64,000 bases of DNA from Verpa conica (GCA_033030425.1 JAUFSD010000019.1:558001-622000); one strand, 5' to 3'. Positions 24,315 through 37,350 are shown, counted from the first letter of the stretch. Numbers and translations: made by a program. Notes: a model not told the origin generated them from the sequence alone.

Positions 24315-25404
24315 CTAGAAGGTTGACAGTCCTCCGTCGACGGTTACCTCACTACCGTTCGAGTATTCATTAGTCAACAGAAACAGCGCTGTATGTGCTA
24401 TGTCTTTGGGTATTCCGAAACGTTTCATTGGTATTTTCCTCCATGCAGCATCTGTCGCTTCTTTGGTCATTGCTGTGAGATTTGTCAGTAGTGGTAACAT
24501 GAGATTAGAGAGGGGTCGCACTATCGGTCATGTTAGTTTGTATATAGCCGGGGAGTATGGCATTTACACGGATCTTTTGAGCGCCATACTCGTCTGCGAT
24601 TGCCCTAGTAAGGCCTGTGGAAAGTCAGTATGGGTTATGTAGTGAGATGTGGACACGGGATTATACCAAGGATACCAGCCTTGCTAGCAGCGTAGGCGGC
24701 GGAGCCTTTACCACCTTTCTTGGAACCCAACACTGAGGAGATGTTTATTATTTTACCTGAATTCCCGGTAATTATCAAAATAGATTCTTTTACATAGGCA
24801 AGGTACTATCATACCTCCTTTCCGCCGTACCATATTCTTCAGTACCGCCTTACAGCCATATATAGTTCCCAATAGGTTTGTATTTATAACATTATCAATC
24901 GTCTCATAATCCGTCGCAATCAGCAACGAGTTATGTGTAATCCCAGCTGCATTCACAAGGATATCCAAGTCTGCCTTATTCCCTCGTTAACATACTGGTA
25001 ACGGTAGGTAGAGGTGGTCAACAAACATAATTCAACCTCACATTCTCCCAGAAAACACGGTCCTTCACATCCCCTATCAGAACCTCATGGGCCGGCTGCC
25101 TTCCATCCGGTACCACTGTGAGGTGATAATGCATCTCTTGGAGCTTTGCAGTGTCCCGACCAGCCAATACGCAAGAACAGCCAGCCTTTGCGAGCTCTTG
25201 GGCAATCGCAAATCCGATCCCACGGGATCCACCGGTTACGAGTGCACGCTGACCTATGAGGGGCCCTGAATCAACCTTCTCCAAGATATGCTCTTTTGGG
25301 CTATTCCTTTGTATTATTAGTTCGCCTTTATGGAGAGGTGCACTATGGGAGAGGGCCCTGACCCGGCGTAGGAAGAGTTGGTGGAGAGTGGCGTACTGAG
25401 ACAT
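24315..25404 (-). CDS. OAR1: 3-oxoacyl-[ACP] reductase, probably mitochondrial (SDR/FabG family)
   Basis: Five exons: 25404-25042, 24974-24815, 24756-24676, 24614-24522 and 24472-24315, giving 284 residues. This short-chain dehydrogenase should reduce 3-oxoacyl-ACP with NADPH in mitochondrial type II fatty acid synthesis. The cofactor motif TGGSRGIG starts at residue 57. NAAG is in the second exon, and the catalytic Ser (INISSV) and YAASK are in the third. The C-terminus RFGIPKDIAHTALFLLTNEYSNGSEVTVDGG is typical FabG. The first 45 residues are rich in Arg, Leu and His with few acids and resemble a mitochondrial presequence. Intron 4 is only 49 bp and interrupts the GYIQTNMTD segment. Confidence 0.92.
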
Positions 25405-27753
25405 GTGGCTTGTGGTAAAGGGGCTATGTTGGCATAGTAGTTTTTTTCTCCCTTTGGGCGTTCTTTGAATTTAATGGCGAGGCTGAAGACTGTGGACTCG
25501 TGATAGTTTTGGATCGATTGAAATTTAGCGCCCCAAATATGCAGGGCTAGGGTTTTCTGCTGAACCGCAAGGCTGGTCTTGGCGGTTTCACCGAGAGGCT
25601 CAGGCGGCTCACGGTTTGGTTATGCATCTTTTAGTCCAGCCTACTATGACCTCTAGTAGGCCTAGCCTATTCTAACGTCTAATAAATAAAAACCTTCTCG
25701 GAAAAAAGCCCCGCGGCGATTGGTGATTTAAGAAGCTGCTATGCATATCAAGACTAACTAGAGAAGAGATTTATTGTTATTCTTGGAGACTTGGTACGCT
25801 AGCTCCTATTAGATTATATAAAAGCAGTGATACTACCTTCCAAATATATATTAAATTTATTTTAAAAGTTACGGGACTAGTAATGAGTGTAAAAAGCCTC
25901 TACTGTACATTATATAGCATGTCTTTCGGGGAAAGTAGATATGCTAATAAAAGATTATCTATTTCGTAGGTATTACACGTCGTGTAAGTATGAGGATATG
26001 GATTTCTTGCCAAGATACCTACATGTATGTAGTGCCGCGGAAAGAAACTGACATCACATGTATGCAGTTGTAAACGCGAGGGTATCTCTTAGGTATTACA
26101 GCGGTGCTTTGTGGATGCCTTCTCTATACAAATACAGGAACGCTGTTTATGCTTCGGCATTTCCTAGAAAGGTAAGAGAGAGGGAGCCGAGTGATTATGT
26201 ATGAGTTTTAGCATTTGCTGGAGGTGTGAGGTTTGAATTGTGGGGATACCTGGATATAGGCTTGCAAGACCCATTTCTTGACAAAGCACATGATGTAACG
26301 GGGATACCTACGTGTATTTCCCCCAATCATCTTTGCAGCTTCCACGGGAAACTCCGAGTGTTTCAGTCTAAATCACAAGGACTTTTAGAAAAGTGAGATA
26401 AGCGATTACCATCAGACAAAGCTTTAAACAGTAGGAAGGAATATGTAGTTTGTATGAAGGAGGGTAGTAGTGGAATCTCCTACCATTGATCATAGGCCAC
26501 TGGCCTCCCAGGTGGCACCCCGATTATGGACTGGTGGACGAGTGATATTTTGTGCTACACAGTTGACTTCAAGTTAGTTGACTACATGCAGCCTCTAATC
26601 TAGTCGTTATGGCAACACTAAGAGTTTGTAGGAGTCAATAGTGTCATCAGAGTCGTAAATACTTCAGATAGGATGCGTAGAGCGCATACATTTATCCCTC
26701 ATGAATCCCCTCCCTATTTATTGATTTTTTTCGCTTAAACTTTTATGACGATAACTATGTAGGGGGACTTTGTAAAGACTTTCACGACATATACGAGGGG
26801 TGTCGATGAGTCAAGCCGATCCTTCACTGGTATTTGATACGATACCGGTGCTCCCCTCTGGTTTCTGGCCTTGCACTGTGGTGTCCTCTCCCTAGAGTAA
26901 TGCTAGGGTATAGAAAAATAGATATAAAGTATAGGTCTAGAGGAAATGGCCAAGTTCTCTATCATGGGGTGGCACCTTACTAGGCCTAGCGGTCCAATTA
27001 TTGTATCGAGTTCTGCTACCTACGCGAATATAACCCCAATTCGCTTGATGGATTTCCATCTGGTCTAGGGCTTCCTTTGAAACTCGTAGATAAACACATA
27101 GAGTTTTGCTGGAAGGTTTACGGCGTCAATTTCTACAGAATCCTTTTCTATTGCAGAGAAGAGGTACGAAACAGCATGGGCGCGTGGATGAAAAGATCGT
27201 GGGCCATGAGGTGTGGGCTCTTTCCCTTTCCCTTTCCCACTCCTCCCAAGCGCTCACTTTACCCCCCCGTCAATCGATAATACCCTTCGCCTAGCTGCAT
27301 GTAATTAGTATTGTGCTATCTTAAGACCGACAGACAGGTTGATGTAGCAGTTTATCCCCCGTCACGAGATTTTGGGGAAGGTTCTGGGTTGTGTAGTACT
27401 GGCACTGGCAAATACGGTACATGTAGATAGCATGCGCAACAATCCCCCCTCCTTCAGGCATTCTCCTCTCCTTTGCCGTTGTTTTGTTGCATCCGCAGAG
27501 CGCGAGGGGCCCCTCCCGCAGGAAAGAGCCTCTATTCTTGAAACCTCGCGATCCCATAATTTTATTCTATTTCTCTGTCCCCACCTGCTCACACCCTTAT
27601 CACCACTGGCTGCCTCCTTCATCCCCCCCCGTCCATTACTCCGCGACCGTCATCGATTACTCCATTGCCTGTTCACACAACAACCACAACCACACCAACC
27701 CCGTGGGAATCAACTTGCAGGAAGGAAAGGTTTAGGAAGGCAGACAGACAACC
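25405..27753. other. Divergent intergenic region, 2.35 kb
   Basis: TA-rich in the middle, becoming pyrimidine-rich over about 27420-27700, which should be the promoter and 5' UTR of the RBR gene. The near side carries the OAR1 promoter. Open frames at 27077-27797 look like chance. No repeat or RNA gene was recognised. Confidence 0.5.
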
Positions 27754-30590
27754 ATGGGTCCCCTAGATCAGTTAAAGGAAATGTTCGCAGGGCGTAATCC
27801 TACGAGTATAGATCATGCTTTCCGGCAAGCTGCCGGAGACATCGAGGCAGCCACCAATATAATTCTCGCCGAGATGGATGAGGAGCAATCTAGGGAACTA
27901 CTACGGCGTCCGGAGCCTGCTCCTCTTACTATCAAGGCAGAAGGCCCCCCTATACAGCGTCCGCCTCTCTCACCGTCCTCCTCCGCCGATTCCTTCCGGG
28001 GACTAACAATATCCGACCATGGTGTAGATGATTGGGGTGATTTTGCTGATTACGGGGATGTGCCCTTCGAACACCACCACCGCCCCTCACCTGCACAACC
28101 ACAACGTCCACATGGGGCCGTGATAGACGGAGAGGACGAGCCAACACAGCACCGCAGTATCGATGAGTGCCTGGCTGGCGTGCTCACAATATTTCCAGAC
28201 GCCTGCCCAGAACATATCCAGAAACTGTATACAGAGAACAGCCCTCTACAAGGCGGAGGCACCATAGACTTTATAGCGAACAAGTTAGCCGAGGGAGGGT
28301 ACCCCCGCGCTGAGCAGGAGCCAAAGCCTGGTCTAAAAAGAAAACGGTCAGAGGCAGAGGAGGAGAACGGAAAGGAATATGAGTCTGTGGATAGGGATAG
28401 GGCGGTCACCTCAGAATATCTAAGTTTGGTGTAAGCATACTCTGCCTCTACCCCGCCCTGCATCATGCTTGTAGCCTCACGTGACGTCGTTGTTGGGAGT
28501 ATAGCTAAAGGCTGAAGACCCCCCAAACTAACAACTGCTTCACCCACAGTAGGCTACTTTTGAAGCAAGAATTTCCAATGATGCCAGTTCAATATATTAA
28601 TAAGGTCCTTCAGCAAAATCACAACTTTTTGGCCCCAGCATACACAGCATTAGTCGAAGCGGATCGGACCTTTGATTCGCAAAACCCTCCACCCTATCGG
28701 AGATTGAATAGCCCTAGGAAGATATTGGATAATAATAGTGAGCGTGCTAAGATGGGGAAAGCCTGGACTGTGATTACGGGCGAGTTAGAATATGCTCGTA
28801 ATAAAGCTAGACAAGCAGAACGTATGTTCCACCGCTCTTTCCGACCTACAAAGCTCCAGAAGACTTAATTGAAGCGGTGATTAGTAAAGGTACAAATGGA
28901 AAACGACGCTAAACTAGCTGCGGAAATAAACGAGAAAGAACACGAGGAGACTAATATGCTTATGGAGTGTGCTTGTTGCTTTGGAGACTACCCTTTCGAC
29001 AACATGACCCATTGCAATGAGTTGCACTTCTTCTGTCTGGACTGTGCTAGACGTAATGCAGAGAATGAAGTGGGTAATGGACGACATAAGTTGGCGTGTA
29101 TGGATGGCTCGGGTTGTAAGTCCGAGTTCTCAAGGCGAGAGGTACTACGATTCCTTGATGAAAAAACTTTAGCAGCGTTGGCAAAGATTGAACAAGAAGA
29201 TGCTTTACGAATTGCTGAGATCGATGGATTCGTGACTTGTCCGTTTTGCGACTATGGAGCTATTTGTGCACCGGCTGAGGTCGATAAAGAGTTTAGGTGC
29301 CTGAATTCCGAATGTAAGAGGTTAGCCCTTTTTTGCTCTTTTAGCATATAACTAACAGTGTAATAGGTTCGGAAGTGAGCTGTCGGCTATGCCAACAAAA
29401 GTCACATATCCCACAAACATGTGAAGAGTTTGCCAAGGAAAATAAACTTTCTGTTAGACATACTGTTGAGGAAGCGATGACTGAGGCGATGGTTAGGAAG
29501 TGCAAGTGAGTCTCTTAATACCAAACATAGTAGGTCTAGCACTAACAGGAGTTAGTAAATGTGCGTACCCATATATTAAAGAGTATGGCTGTAATAAAAT
29601 TCATTGTAATCGCTGCAACACTTTACAATGGTATGTATACATGTATACTTGATGCTGAACTCCAAAGAACTCATTACTAATACATAATATATACTTAGTT
29701 ATATCTGCTCTAAGACGATTCAAAATTATGATCACTTCAATGATCCAACCCGAGGTGGAAAGGTTGGCAATTGTCCTCTCTTCGACAACACCGACCAACG
29801 CCACGAAGAAGAAATTCAGGCAGCCGCTAAGAAGGCCGTTGAAAAACTACGCGAAGAGGATCCTGATCTTACTGAAGAAGATCTTAAGATCCAGCTCTCG
29901 GATGCCGTGAAAAAAGCCGAACAGGCTCGTCTAGTCCAGGCCCAGGGTGCAAATGGAGGAGGGGGTGGTGGAGCTCCTGTACCCAACTATCACATACCAC
30001 CGTACAGGCCTGGGCCTGTTGCTGCTCCATATGTTCCGCCGCCTCTTCCTGTAGCCGCACCTCCTGCCCGTGGGGGTGCACTGGTGCAAAGGATCCGAAA
30101 CCAGGTGCGCAATGGGCTTGCTGGTCAGGTGCAAGCACTACAGGCACAACAGGCACAACAGGCAGCGCGGGCTGCAGCTGCGGCTGCGGCTGTACCGATT
30201 GCGAACCCAAATCCCATGGCCTTCTATGATCCTTATAATTTTGGTCAGGTACAACAGGCTCCGCATCTCCAACAGCGATATCGTGGGTTCCCAAGGCCAT
30301 CACCAGTAGTGGCGGGGAAGTTACAGCAACCTCCCCAGTTACCCCAGTCCCACCAAGGAATGCAACAACCACAACAACTACAACAACTACAACAACCACC
30401 AAATGTCGCACAGTATCGTGGTGTTCTACATCGGCGGCCACAGGCTCCTAATCCAGCTCCTGCTTATATCAGGCAGCCAGTTCCGATCCCAAATCAGCTC
30501 GATGAATATGGTCGAGTGCAGAGGCCGATGCAACAGGCCGTTAACGCACATGGGGCATCTGTTGCCCAGCAGCCACCAAGGGGAAGATAA
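27754..30590 (+). CDS. RBR-type E3 ubiquitin ligase (RNF216/TRIAD3-like) with N-terminal CUE-like domain
   Basis: Six exons: 27754-28430, 28550-28821, 28885-29313, 29367-29505, 29556-29630 and 29699-30590, giving 827 residues. Residues 2-40 (LKEMFAGRNPTSIDHAF..., ending in a helix) look like a CUE ubiquitin-binding domain. RING1 lies around 344-395 (CACCFGDYPF, HFFCLDCARR, CMDGSGC). The in-between-RING region has CPFCDYGAIC and SEVSCRLCQQKSHIPQTCEE. RING2 has RKCNKCAYPYIKEYGCNKIHC with the likely catalytic Cys after NKIH. YDHFND follows, as in RNF216. The tail from about residue 590 is low-complexity Gln/Ala/Pro. Intron 2 is 63 bp; an alternative frame across it (PEDLIEAV) looks protein-like but leads to a stop. 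Targets are unknown. Confidence 0.9.
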
Positions 30591-31293
30591 AGCAATGTGA
30601 ATTTTCAGTGGCAGCGCTTTTTTTCTTCTAATGATATTCGCATTTACGAGTCTAAAAGAGGCTCGAGGAAAATACTTTTTTAACCAGCCCCGATCTCCAA
30701 TATCATATTAATAGTTCATTATTTTCCACTCTGGTATTTATGTCCTTATGTTTTATTCATGTTCAATATTTGCATTGGTTCTTCTGGAACCCTGTTTTGT
30801 ATTTTCAAGAGCAGATTGATTTTTCTTTATCTTTTATGGGCCGGTGGTGTATATTATTCCTTAGTAACATCCTCCTCACCCTCTACCTGCCGGATCACAC
30901 CTGGGAGTTATGTTTTTATTTTTTCATTGGGACTTGGGTTGGCATCTTCTTTTATGGTTAATACGCATAGGCTGTGGCTAAGGGGTGTTACTTTACTTGT
31001 ATTAAGGGGTTATGGTCGGGTTATTATTGTGCTATTTCTGGCTTTTTATTAGCTGATATGAAACCCCGAGTTCAAAGGGTGGTCTGGTTGATGTAACCGT
31101 GAACAGGTGACGCGACTGGACGCGTCGGTTGTCACGTGGTATTATAGGCAACCACTTAAACACCTGTATTGGGTTAGTCTGCTTTACGCATTGGTTGGTT
31201 GGCATCATCGCCTTCCTTATCCCCCCGCTTGTCAGCCCACTCATATCTCCTAGTAATCAGTCCTCAGAACTCCAACTAAGTACACCAGTAGAT
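30591..31293. promoter_or_regulatory. RBR 3' region and POLD4 promoter
   Basis: About 700 bp. The first two thirds are T-rich (3' UTR-like). Near the POLD4 side is CACGTG within GTTGTCACGTGGTA (31129-31142), a candidate bHLH/Cbf1-type site, about 160 bp before the start codon. The distal open frames show no protein features. Confidence 0.45.
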
Positions 31294-31896
31294 ATGCCGC
31301 CACGAAAACCAGCAGCTAGGCCTTCCAGCCGTCAGCAAACAATTCTATCGTTCAAGACACCATCTAAGATCATCAAAAACCAAAATCTACACTCTGGGGT
31401 TAAGAAAGATCCCATCAGCGTCTCTAGAAAGCGGGAAACAGTATCTCCTCCTGCCCAGAAGCTCGCCCAACCTGAGCCTGAAGTACAACCACAAACCGAA
31501 GAAGAACGTATTGCTGTGTCTCTTGACATAGATGCCATCAAGGAATACTTTAAAACTAGTATTCTTGGCACCCGCCTTGTGCCGCCTGTGCATCAGGAAG
31601 ACCTTACGCTCGAGGAGAAGGTACTGAGGTATTTCGATATGAGTAGCCAGTATGGCCCCTGTATTGGTATGAGTAGGATCGAGAGATGGAGGAGGGCGAA
31701 GGGAATGGGGCTGAACCCTCCGATAGAAGTTTTGAGCGTTTGCTTAAAGGCTGAAAGGGAGCTCGGGGCAGAAAATGAAGCTGGGAGCGTAGATTTGAAG
31801 GATGTAGGTATGGATAGAAAGAGAGATACGAGGAGGGCGTACTTTGATGATGCTTTATCGACGAGAACGGCAAGGGAGTATGTGACTGTGGTTTGA
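31294..31896 (+). CDS. POLD4: DNA polymerase delta subunit 4 (p12/Cdm1 type)
   Basis: A single exon of 200 residues. POLD4 is the smallest subunit of the replicative polymerase delta and helps bind PCNA. The N-terminus contains QQTILSF (about residues 13-19), which fits a PCNA-interacting box (Q-x-x-I-x-x-F). A disordered linker follows. The conserved C-terminal domain reads EEKVLRYFDMSSQYGPCIGM then SRIERWRRAKGMGLNPP, a strong match to the family. The tail after about residue 165 is divergent. The frame is open upstream to 31129 but contains no ATG there, so 31294 is the start. Confidence 0.93.
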   Translation: MPPRKPAARPSSRQQTILSFKTPSKIIKNQNLHSGVKKDPISVSRKRETVSPPAQKLAQPEPEVQPQTEEERIAVSLDIDAIKEYFKTSILGTRLVPPVHQEDLTLEEKVLRYFDMSSQYGPCIGMSRIERWRRAKGMGLNPPIEVLSVCLKAERELGAENEAGSVDLKDVGMDRKRDTRRAYFDDALSTRTAREYVTVV

Positions 31897-33769
31897 TGGG
31901 TGAGGAAATTAGGCTATGGCTTAATGTGATGTGGGTTGATTTAAAGGGATAGGCTATAGGAGTGATATTGTGGAGCTTGATAATGGTGCTCTAGGTTCTT
32001 TTTGTGGGGGGATATAAATTTTATGTTATGTTTTTTGAAAAAATTGTGGTGCCATTTGTTGCTAGGGGCGGCAGATATTTTTTGCCTCCTACTCTAGGTT
32101 AATTTTTCCGCTGTTATTCATCAATAAACGCTTTAAAATACCATCTAGGAATATTAAGTGTCTTTCAATCCATCTCCCCTATAATATACGCTCTACAATC
32201 TACATGAGTGACTTCGGATATGACTGGCACTAGAGATTTATACGGAGCTCTGTTTAAACAAACCACTACAACTTTATAAATGTATTTTAAGTTATTATCT
32301 AAGACTTCCACTTATACCGTCAATCAATCATCGATTAATGCGGGCGAGGTACCACGAAAAGCGAGAGTCGAGTGATCTATTATGACTTATCACCAATAGC
32401 ATAGTATTCCTTACTTAACCGCCAGTATATTTTCGTGCCCAGCCTCACTATTTGCTGTGTAGAACTGTCGTCAGTACTAATTTTGCTCTATGGGTAAAGC
32501 TAGGACTTGCCGCTGTAGTATATTTTGTATTACATCTCTCTAGGCTCTAAAATCCTTTATAATATAACTTACTTTTATCAGTGCCATGAAGCCATGGTAT
32601 TCTGTATTATGATTAATCAATTAATCGTTGAGCTATCTTATTCTCCTATTAGCCTCCATTGGTATATGCCTAATAACCTCCTTAGTGCTACTGGCATAAT
32701 CAACGTACGAATGTAGGTTTTGGTGGGAGGTGGGCTATGTTATTATATATAGTGCTAAAGCGAGTAGGTGGTTTAGTACGGTGGCAGAGTTGGGCAGTGA
32801 TATTTTAGTGAGGCGATAGACAATTTATATTTTTTCGGTTTGTATAAGGTCGGTACACATAGTTTTAGTGAGTGGGGTGCGCATACTATCTATCGTAGGA
32901 TCAATGAGGTCTAATAATGTTTTGATAAGGGATAGTAGGTACGTACTCCCGCCCCCCCCCCCCCGACATCCGGTGTATGTAAAGAACTCTGTATGGGCCG
33001 AATATAATATGCGGTAGAATTCTTTTATTAAATTGAAGCGGGGTATGGGAGTCACAGCTCTAATACTGGGATAACAGTGCTCTGGAAGGGGGCGCGACTT
33101 TAGTAAGCGAATAGTGACTCGGACATGACCGGTACCACACGGCCAAATTGAAGCTGTATTAGCAAATATGGCAATAGGTCTGGGAATTGGAGAAAGATGT
33201 ATACTAGTAGAAACAGGTAGTTAATTTTTATTTAGTAATCCAGCTATTTGGAAGGCAATTTCCTTTTTATCAACACGGCTTCAATTACGTACCGACACCG
33301 CATATTTAGGGCCGTGGATTTTCGGCCGCTGCAGATGCTGGGTGGACTTGTGGGCCCCTTTCCGGTTACGGCAAGGTTCAATCACCGTGAGAATCGCGAA
33401 AATTCAGGTCAGCAGGTTGATGGCATCCAACAAAACTCTTATCATGAAAGAATTTTATCCTGTCCGTTATTGAGTATCGTAGCCTTGTAGTGCACCACCC
33501 TGGACTTGCAATTGGCTTTTGGCCACTCAGGGCTCGTGGTGAATCCATATACTTTATAGGGGATCGGAGCACAGTGCTCCGTGGTTGCTTCTATTCACTG
33601 GATTTCATTTTTAGGTACCAACTGTTGTAATTAGCCGAACTCAACCACATGCATTAGGTCTATCTTGGTTAGATATGATATCTCTTGTCATGAGCTTCTT
33701 AAGCTCGATATTCACCGTGGAAATACTAAACCACCCAGAAATTATACAGGCAGATAAAAAGTCTAAACA
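31897..33769. other. TA-rich intergenic region
   Basis: About 1.9 kb with a run of about 13 C near 32951-32964 and a short perfect palindrome CGGAGCACAGTGCTCCG near 33565. Open frames at 32525-33055 and 33248-33572 show no recognisable features. The right end contains the MFS gene promoter. Confidence 0.5.
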
Positions 33770-35609
33770 ATGAGTCTTTTCGGTGGTCGAAATCCATCGT
33801 TACACATCGAACTTGAGAGCATACCACCTGTCTACCATAAGCATCCAATTCGCCATGCTACAACCCCAGGATACACCGAGACAGACCCAGATGAATTAAG
33901 GAGAGTTTGTGGAGAAGGTGGAGCAAGTGGTTGTCAAACCCCTAGGACTGAACCAACGACTCCCGGTGTAATTGAGAACAGTAGACCACCAAGTCCGCAA
34001 TATAGATCGGGTGAAGAGGGAGCTGTGAACTTGGTACCTAGTGTTAATAAGTAAGTCGTTCTTGTTCTAATTCACTTACCGCAATTATACTTCAAGCCAC
34101 GTTAGCCCTTTCTCCCGCCCTTTCAAACATCTAACGAAGAACAGTCCTTCAATAAACCGACAACGGCTTTTCGCTGCTTGTCTCCTCATCTTCACAAATG
34201 GGATTAACGATGCTGCTCCTGGGGCCCTGATACCGTACATGGAAAAGTACTACAATATCGGCTATGCGACGGTTTCCCTCATTTTCTTATCAAACGCTGC
34301 TGGGTTTATCACTGCAGCTTTTGTTTCACAACCGGTCTACTCAAGGATTGGAAGGGCGCAGACACTTTTTATTTCAGTATTGCTGCTTGCCACTGCATTT
34401 TTGACGATTGCTTGCGCACCACCATGGGGAGTTGTTGTTGCGAGCTTCTTTTTGATAGGTGCTGGAATGGCATTGGTACGAATTCTTTCTTTTTTTTGGA
34501 CTGCCATGACATGTGGACTAGTATATATAGAAGCTAACCCCAATCTCTTCAATGTCATTTAGATGCTTGCCCAATGTAATGTATTCTGTTCGAGTTTACA
34601 AAACAGCACGACTTTGTTTGGTTATGTCCATGGTACTGTAACCATCCTCTTTATATGATTATCAAGAGGTTGAAGGGCTAAGGCGGAATCTCGGACTGCA
34701 TAGGTTCTTATGGCATCGGTGGAACAATCTCGCCTCTCATAGCTACCGCTATGGCTTCCAAGGGAATCAAGTGGTCAAATTTCTACTTTCTTCTCCTTGG
34801 CCTCGCAGTCATAAACGCATTTTTCGCCCCGTATGTTTTCAAAGGAAGTGAAAAAGACAGCCCTATTTCTGTTGCTGCGCAGATTGGTGGCAGTTCCATG
34901 TCTAGAAAGGAGGTTTTGAGGAAGAGCATTAGGAATAAATACACCTTAATGACTTCACTATTTATCTTTGCGTATCAGGTAATAATTCCCCAAGGTGCCC
35001 ATAAAATTCTATAGTTTTAATTGGGGTAAACGATGAACTATAGGGAGCAGAAGTTGCAATTGGGGGGTGGACAGTATCATTCTTAATCGCTTCAAGAAAT
35101 GGGGACCCCGCTGAAGTTGGATACGTTGTCTCTGGTTTCTGGGCAGGTACACTATTATACTCTCCCTTATATTAGTTGACTAGGCTTAACACAGACACAA
35201 AGGCATCACCCTCGGTCGCTTTGCCCTGTCCCCTATCTGCCATCGCTTTGGTGAAAAGAGGTCTGTTTATTGCCTCGTTATTGGCTCGGTGATCTTCCAA
35301 ATCCTTGTATGGACAGTCCCTAGCATTATCTCCAACGCAGTGTTTGTCTCGATTGTCGGGGTTCTTCTTGGCCCGATATATCCATGCACAATGACTATAG
35401 CAACAAGGCTCATTGATAGTCATCTACTTGTTTCATCACTCTCGCTCATATCAGCCATTGGGTCTTCAGGCGGGGCTATTGCACCATTTACGACGGGACT
35501 TTTGGCGAGTCGTTTTGGCGCATGGGTACTGCATCCGGTAAGTATTGGGTTGTTTGTGGTTATGGAGGGTATTTGGTGGATGTTGCCAGCTAAGAAGAGG
35601 TCTGAGTAA
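33770..35609 (+). CDS. Major facilitator superfamily transporter
   Basis: Six exons: 33770-34050, 34097-34475, 34563-34632, 34704-34978, 35044-35146 and 35203-35609, giving 504 residues. A cytoplasmic, Pro/Thr-rich N-terminus of about 110 residues precedes the membrane domain, which has hydrophobic helices throughout (for example RLFAACLLIFTNGINDAAPG, VSLIFLSNAAGFITAAFV). The overall pattern, with LMLAQCNVF and SYGIGGTISPLIAT, recalls fungal Bsc6/fucose-permease-like MFS proteins. The substrate cannot be inferred. The first intron has two in-frame acceptors 9 nt apart (ending at 34096 or 34105), so three residues near position 95 may be optional. No partner gene is adjacent. Confidence 0.88.
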
Positions 35610-37349
35610 ATGGCTATATGTATAGATGGGGAGGGCGTAAGATATTATCTGGTTTATATTATATAGCTTTAATATAGATCGAGTATTATAAAACCATCTA
35701 ATGTATTTGAATGTTTGGCCTGAGTGTGCCAGTCACTTGGAATTCAAACGAGTGATAGGTCATGATAACAAAGAACGACGACCTCGCGCAACAGCGAATG
35801 AGGCGAGCGAGAAACAAAGAATAAAGACTACCAGAAACTCTTATAAATCATTAATAACCTCCCCTAAGGCTCTAGGGATATATATTCTCGCCCTTTCTAA
35901 TCGTTGCTGATGGAGCCGAAAAGGGAGCTTATCGCTGCCCCAGCACTCTCAGTAGGTTCTAAAAAGTCTGTTAAGTTGAGAATTCTAGGACATTAAATAC
36001 TAAATATATGGAAATAGTTGCCCAGTGCCACCTAGTTTTCATAGGTCACAGGGTTTGGGAAGATCTAGCGTAGAAAACGTACTTTGGTAGGGTGAAGTAG
36101 TAGCTAAATTCGTTTAGGATAGCAAAAGAATTGATGTATAGTCAATATACCGATATCGACGTGGGACTGGAGGATACCAATATAGGGTTTGCACGTAATT
36201 CTAGATGAGTCTTTGAGGAACCCAGGTGATTTACATCATTGCCAGCCAAAGAACAACAATTACCCTTTGGGTGACTGTACTGTCCCCCTTTCTTATATCC
36301 TGTAGAGCAGCAGGTGATCAAGTATGGGGCCATCATCGAAAGGACAGATATATAATACATAGCTTTCTCACTACGGGACTTTTTCCGGGGTACGGTGTTA
36401 CCAATCGCGGGAGACAAAATCATTCATCTCATCTTTCCCTTCTTTCTCCCGGATCGTTTAAATAACTATTTAAGACAGGTCAAATGAGGGTTGAGCTAGC
36501 CGTCTGATTTTATCGGGGTTCTCTGCTGGAGGTTTTGAAGGACACCAGCGTTTTTGGTTGGCATTAGGCTGGTCTGATTTTTGGCACTCGCTACCAATTT
36601 CCTTAGACAGATTCAGGCGTCCCAAAACAGCCATCGAATAATAAGCGCTTCTTCCCTTATGCATTCTCGGATTTGCTGCCTAAAAACAAAGTTGAATGCC
36701 TTCATCGTGGTATGGAAGATCTTGTCCCTCAACCTCTTTGAAGATACCAATCGTCCCCGAAAATCTTATCGTAAAATATAGTGAGATATTGTCAGGTAGC
36801 AAAAATACCCGGACATTTGCGGAGCGACACAACCTACTTTACAATATGACAACACAACTGACCCAAAATAACAGCTAAAAGATGACCAAATGCTATCAGG
36901 TGAAACTATAGGTTTGAGATAATGAGAATAAAATATCTGAATCCATTTTTGTAAGATAATAATAGAAGAAATATAGCATGTCTAAGATGCCCTCTTAATA
37001 CCTGCCATATTGAATATATTTAGTCTCTGACCAAATCTGTATTATAGGAGTACTATATTAATCTCCTTAATTATCTCCTAAAGTTCTAGGGGATATTGGT
37101 AAGAATTGGTGGTGGAATTATTCATTTTTGGGAAATAATAAAATCCAGAGTTTTTGGCACCTTAACACAACCTATGGTCTAGAGAGCCTAGATAACTATT
37201 AGAACCAGCTGTTTTAAAATAAGTCTAAATATCTATTTAGTTATTTTTTAATTTTTTGCCTGGCCTTTATTTCATGCTTTTGCTGTTAATTCTTGCTTAT
37301 TTGTGTTGACTACTTTTGTGTGGCCATATCATTGCGCAAATATATGAGT
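35610..37349. other. TA-rich intergenic region before the MITE pair
   Basis: About 1.7 kb with short open frames on both strands (for example 36142-36423 minus, 36581-36781 plus). None shows a recognisable domain, and they may be remnants of decayed elements. Nothing else was recognised. Confidence 0.45.
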
Positions 37350-37350
37350 A

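Noticed and set aside
28853..28909. Apparent frameshift in the RBR gene: a protein-like frame PEDLIEAVISKG between two other frames
   Set aside because: A consensus 63-bp intron (28822-28884, GTATGT...TTAG) joins the flanking frames exactly and gives a normal sequence, so the frame is intronic and coincidental.
29884..30441. Val-rich minus-strand frame of 185 codons
   Set aside because: Antisense shadow of the Gln/Ala/Pro-rich tail of the RBR ligase.
31129..31293. N-terminal extension of POLD4
   Set aside because: The frame is open but has no ATG before 31294, and the extension is unlike family members, which start near the PCNA-box.
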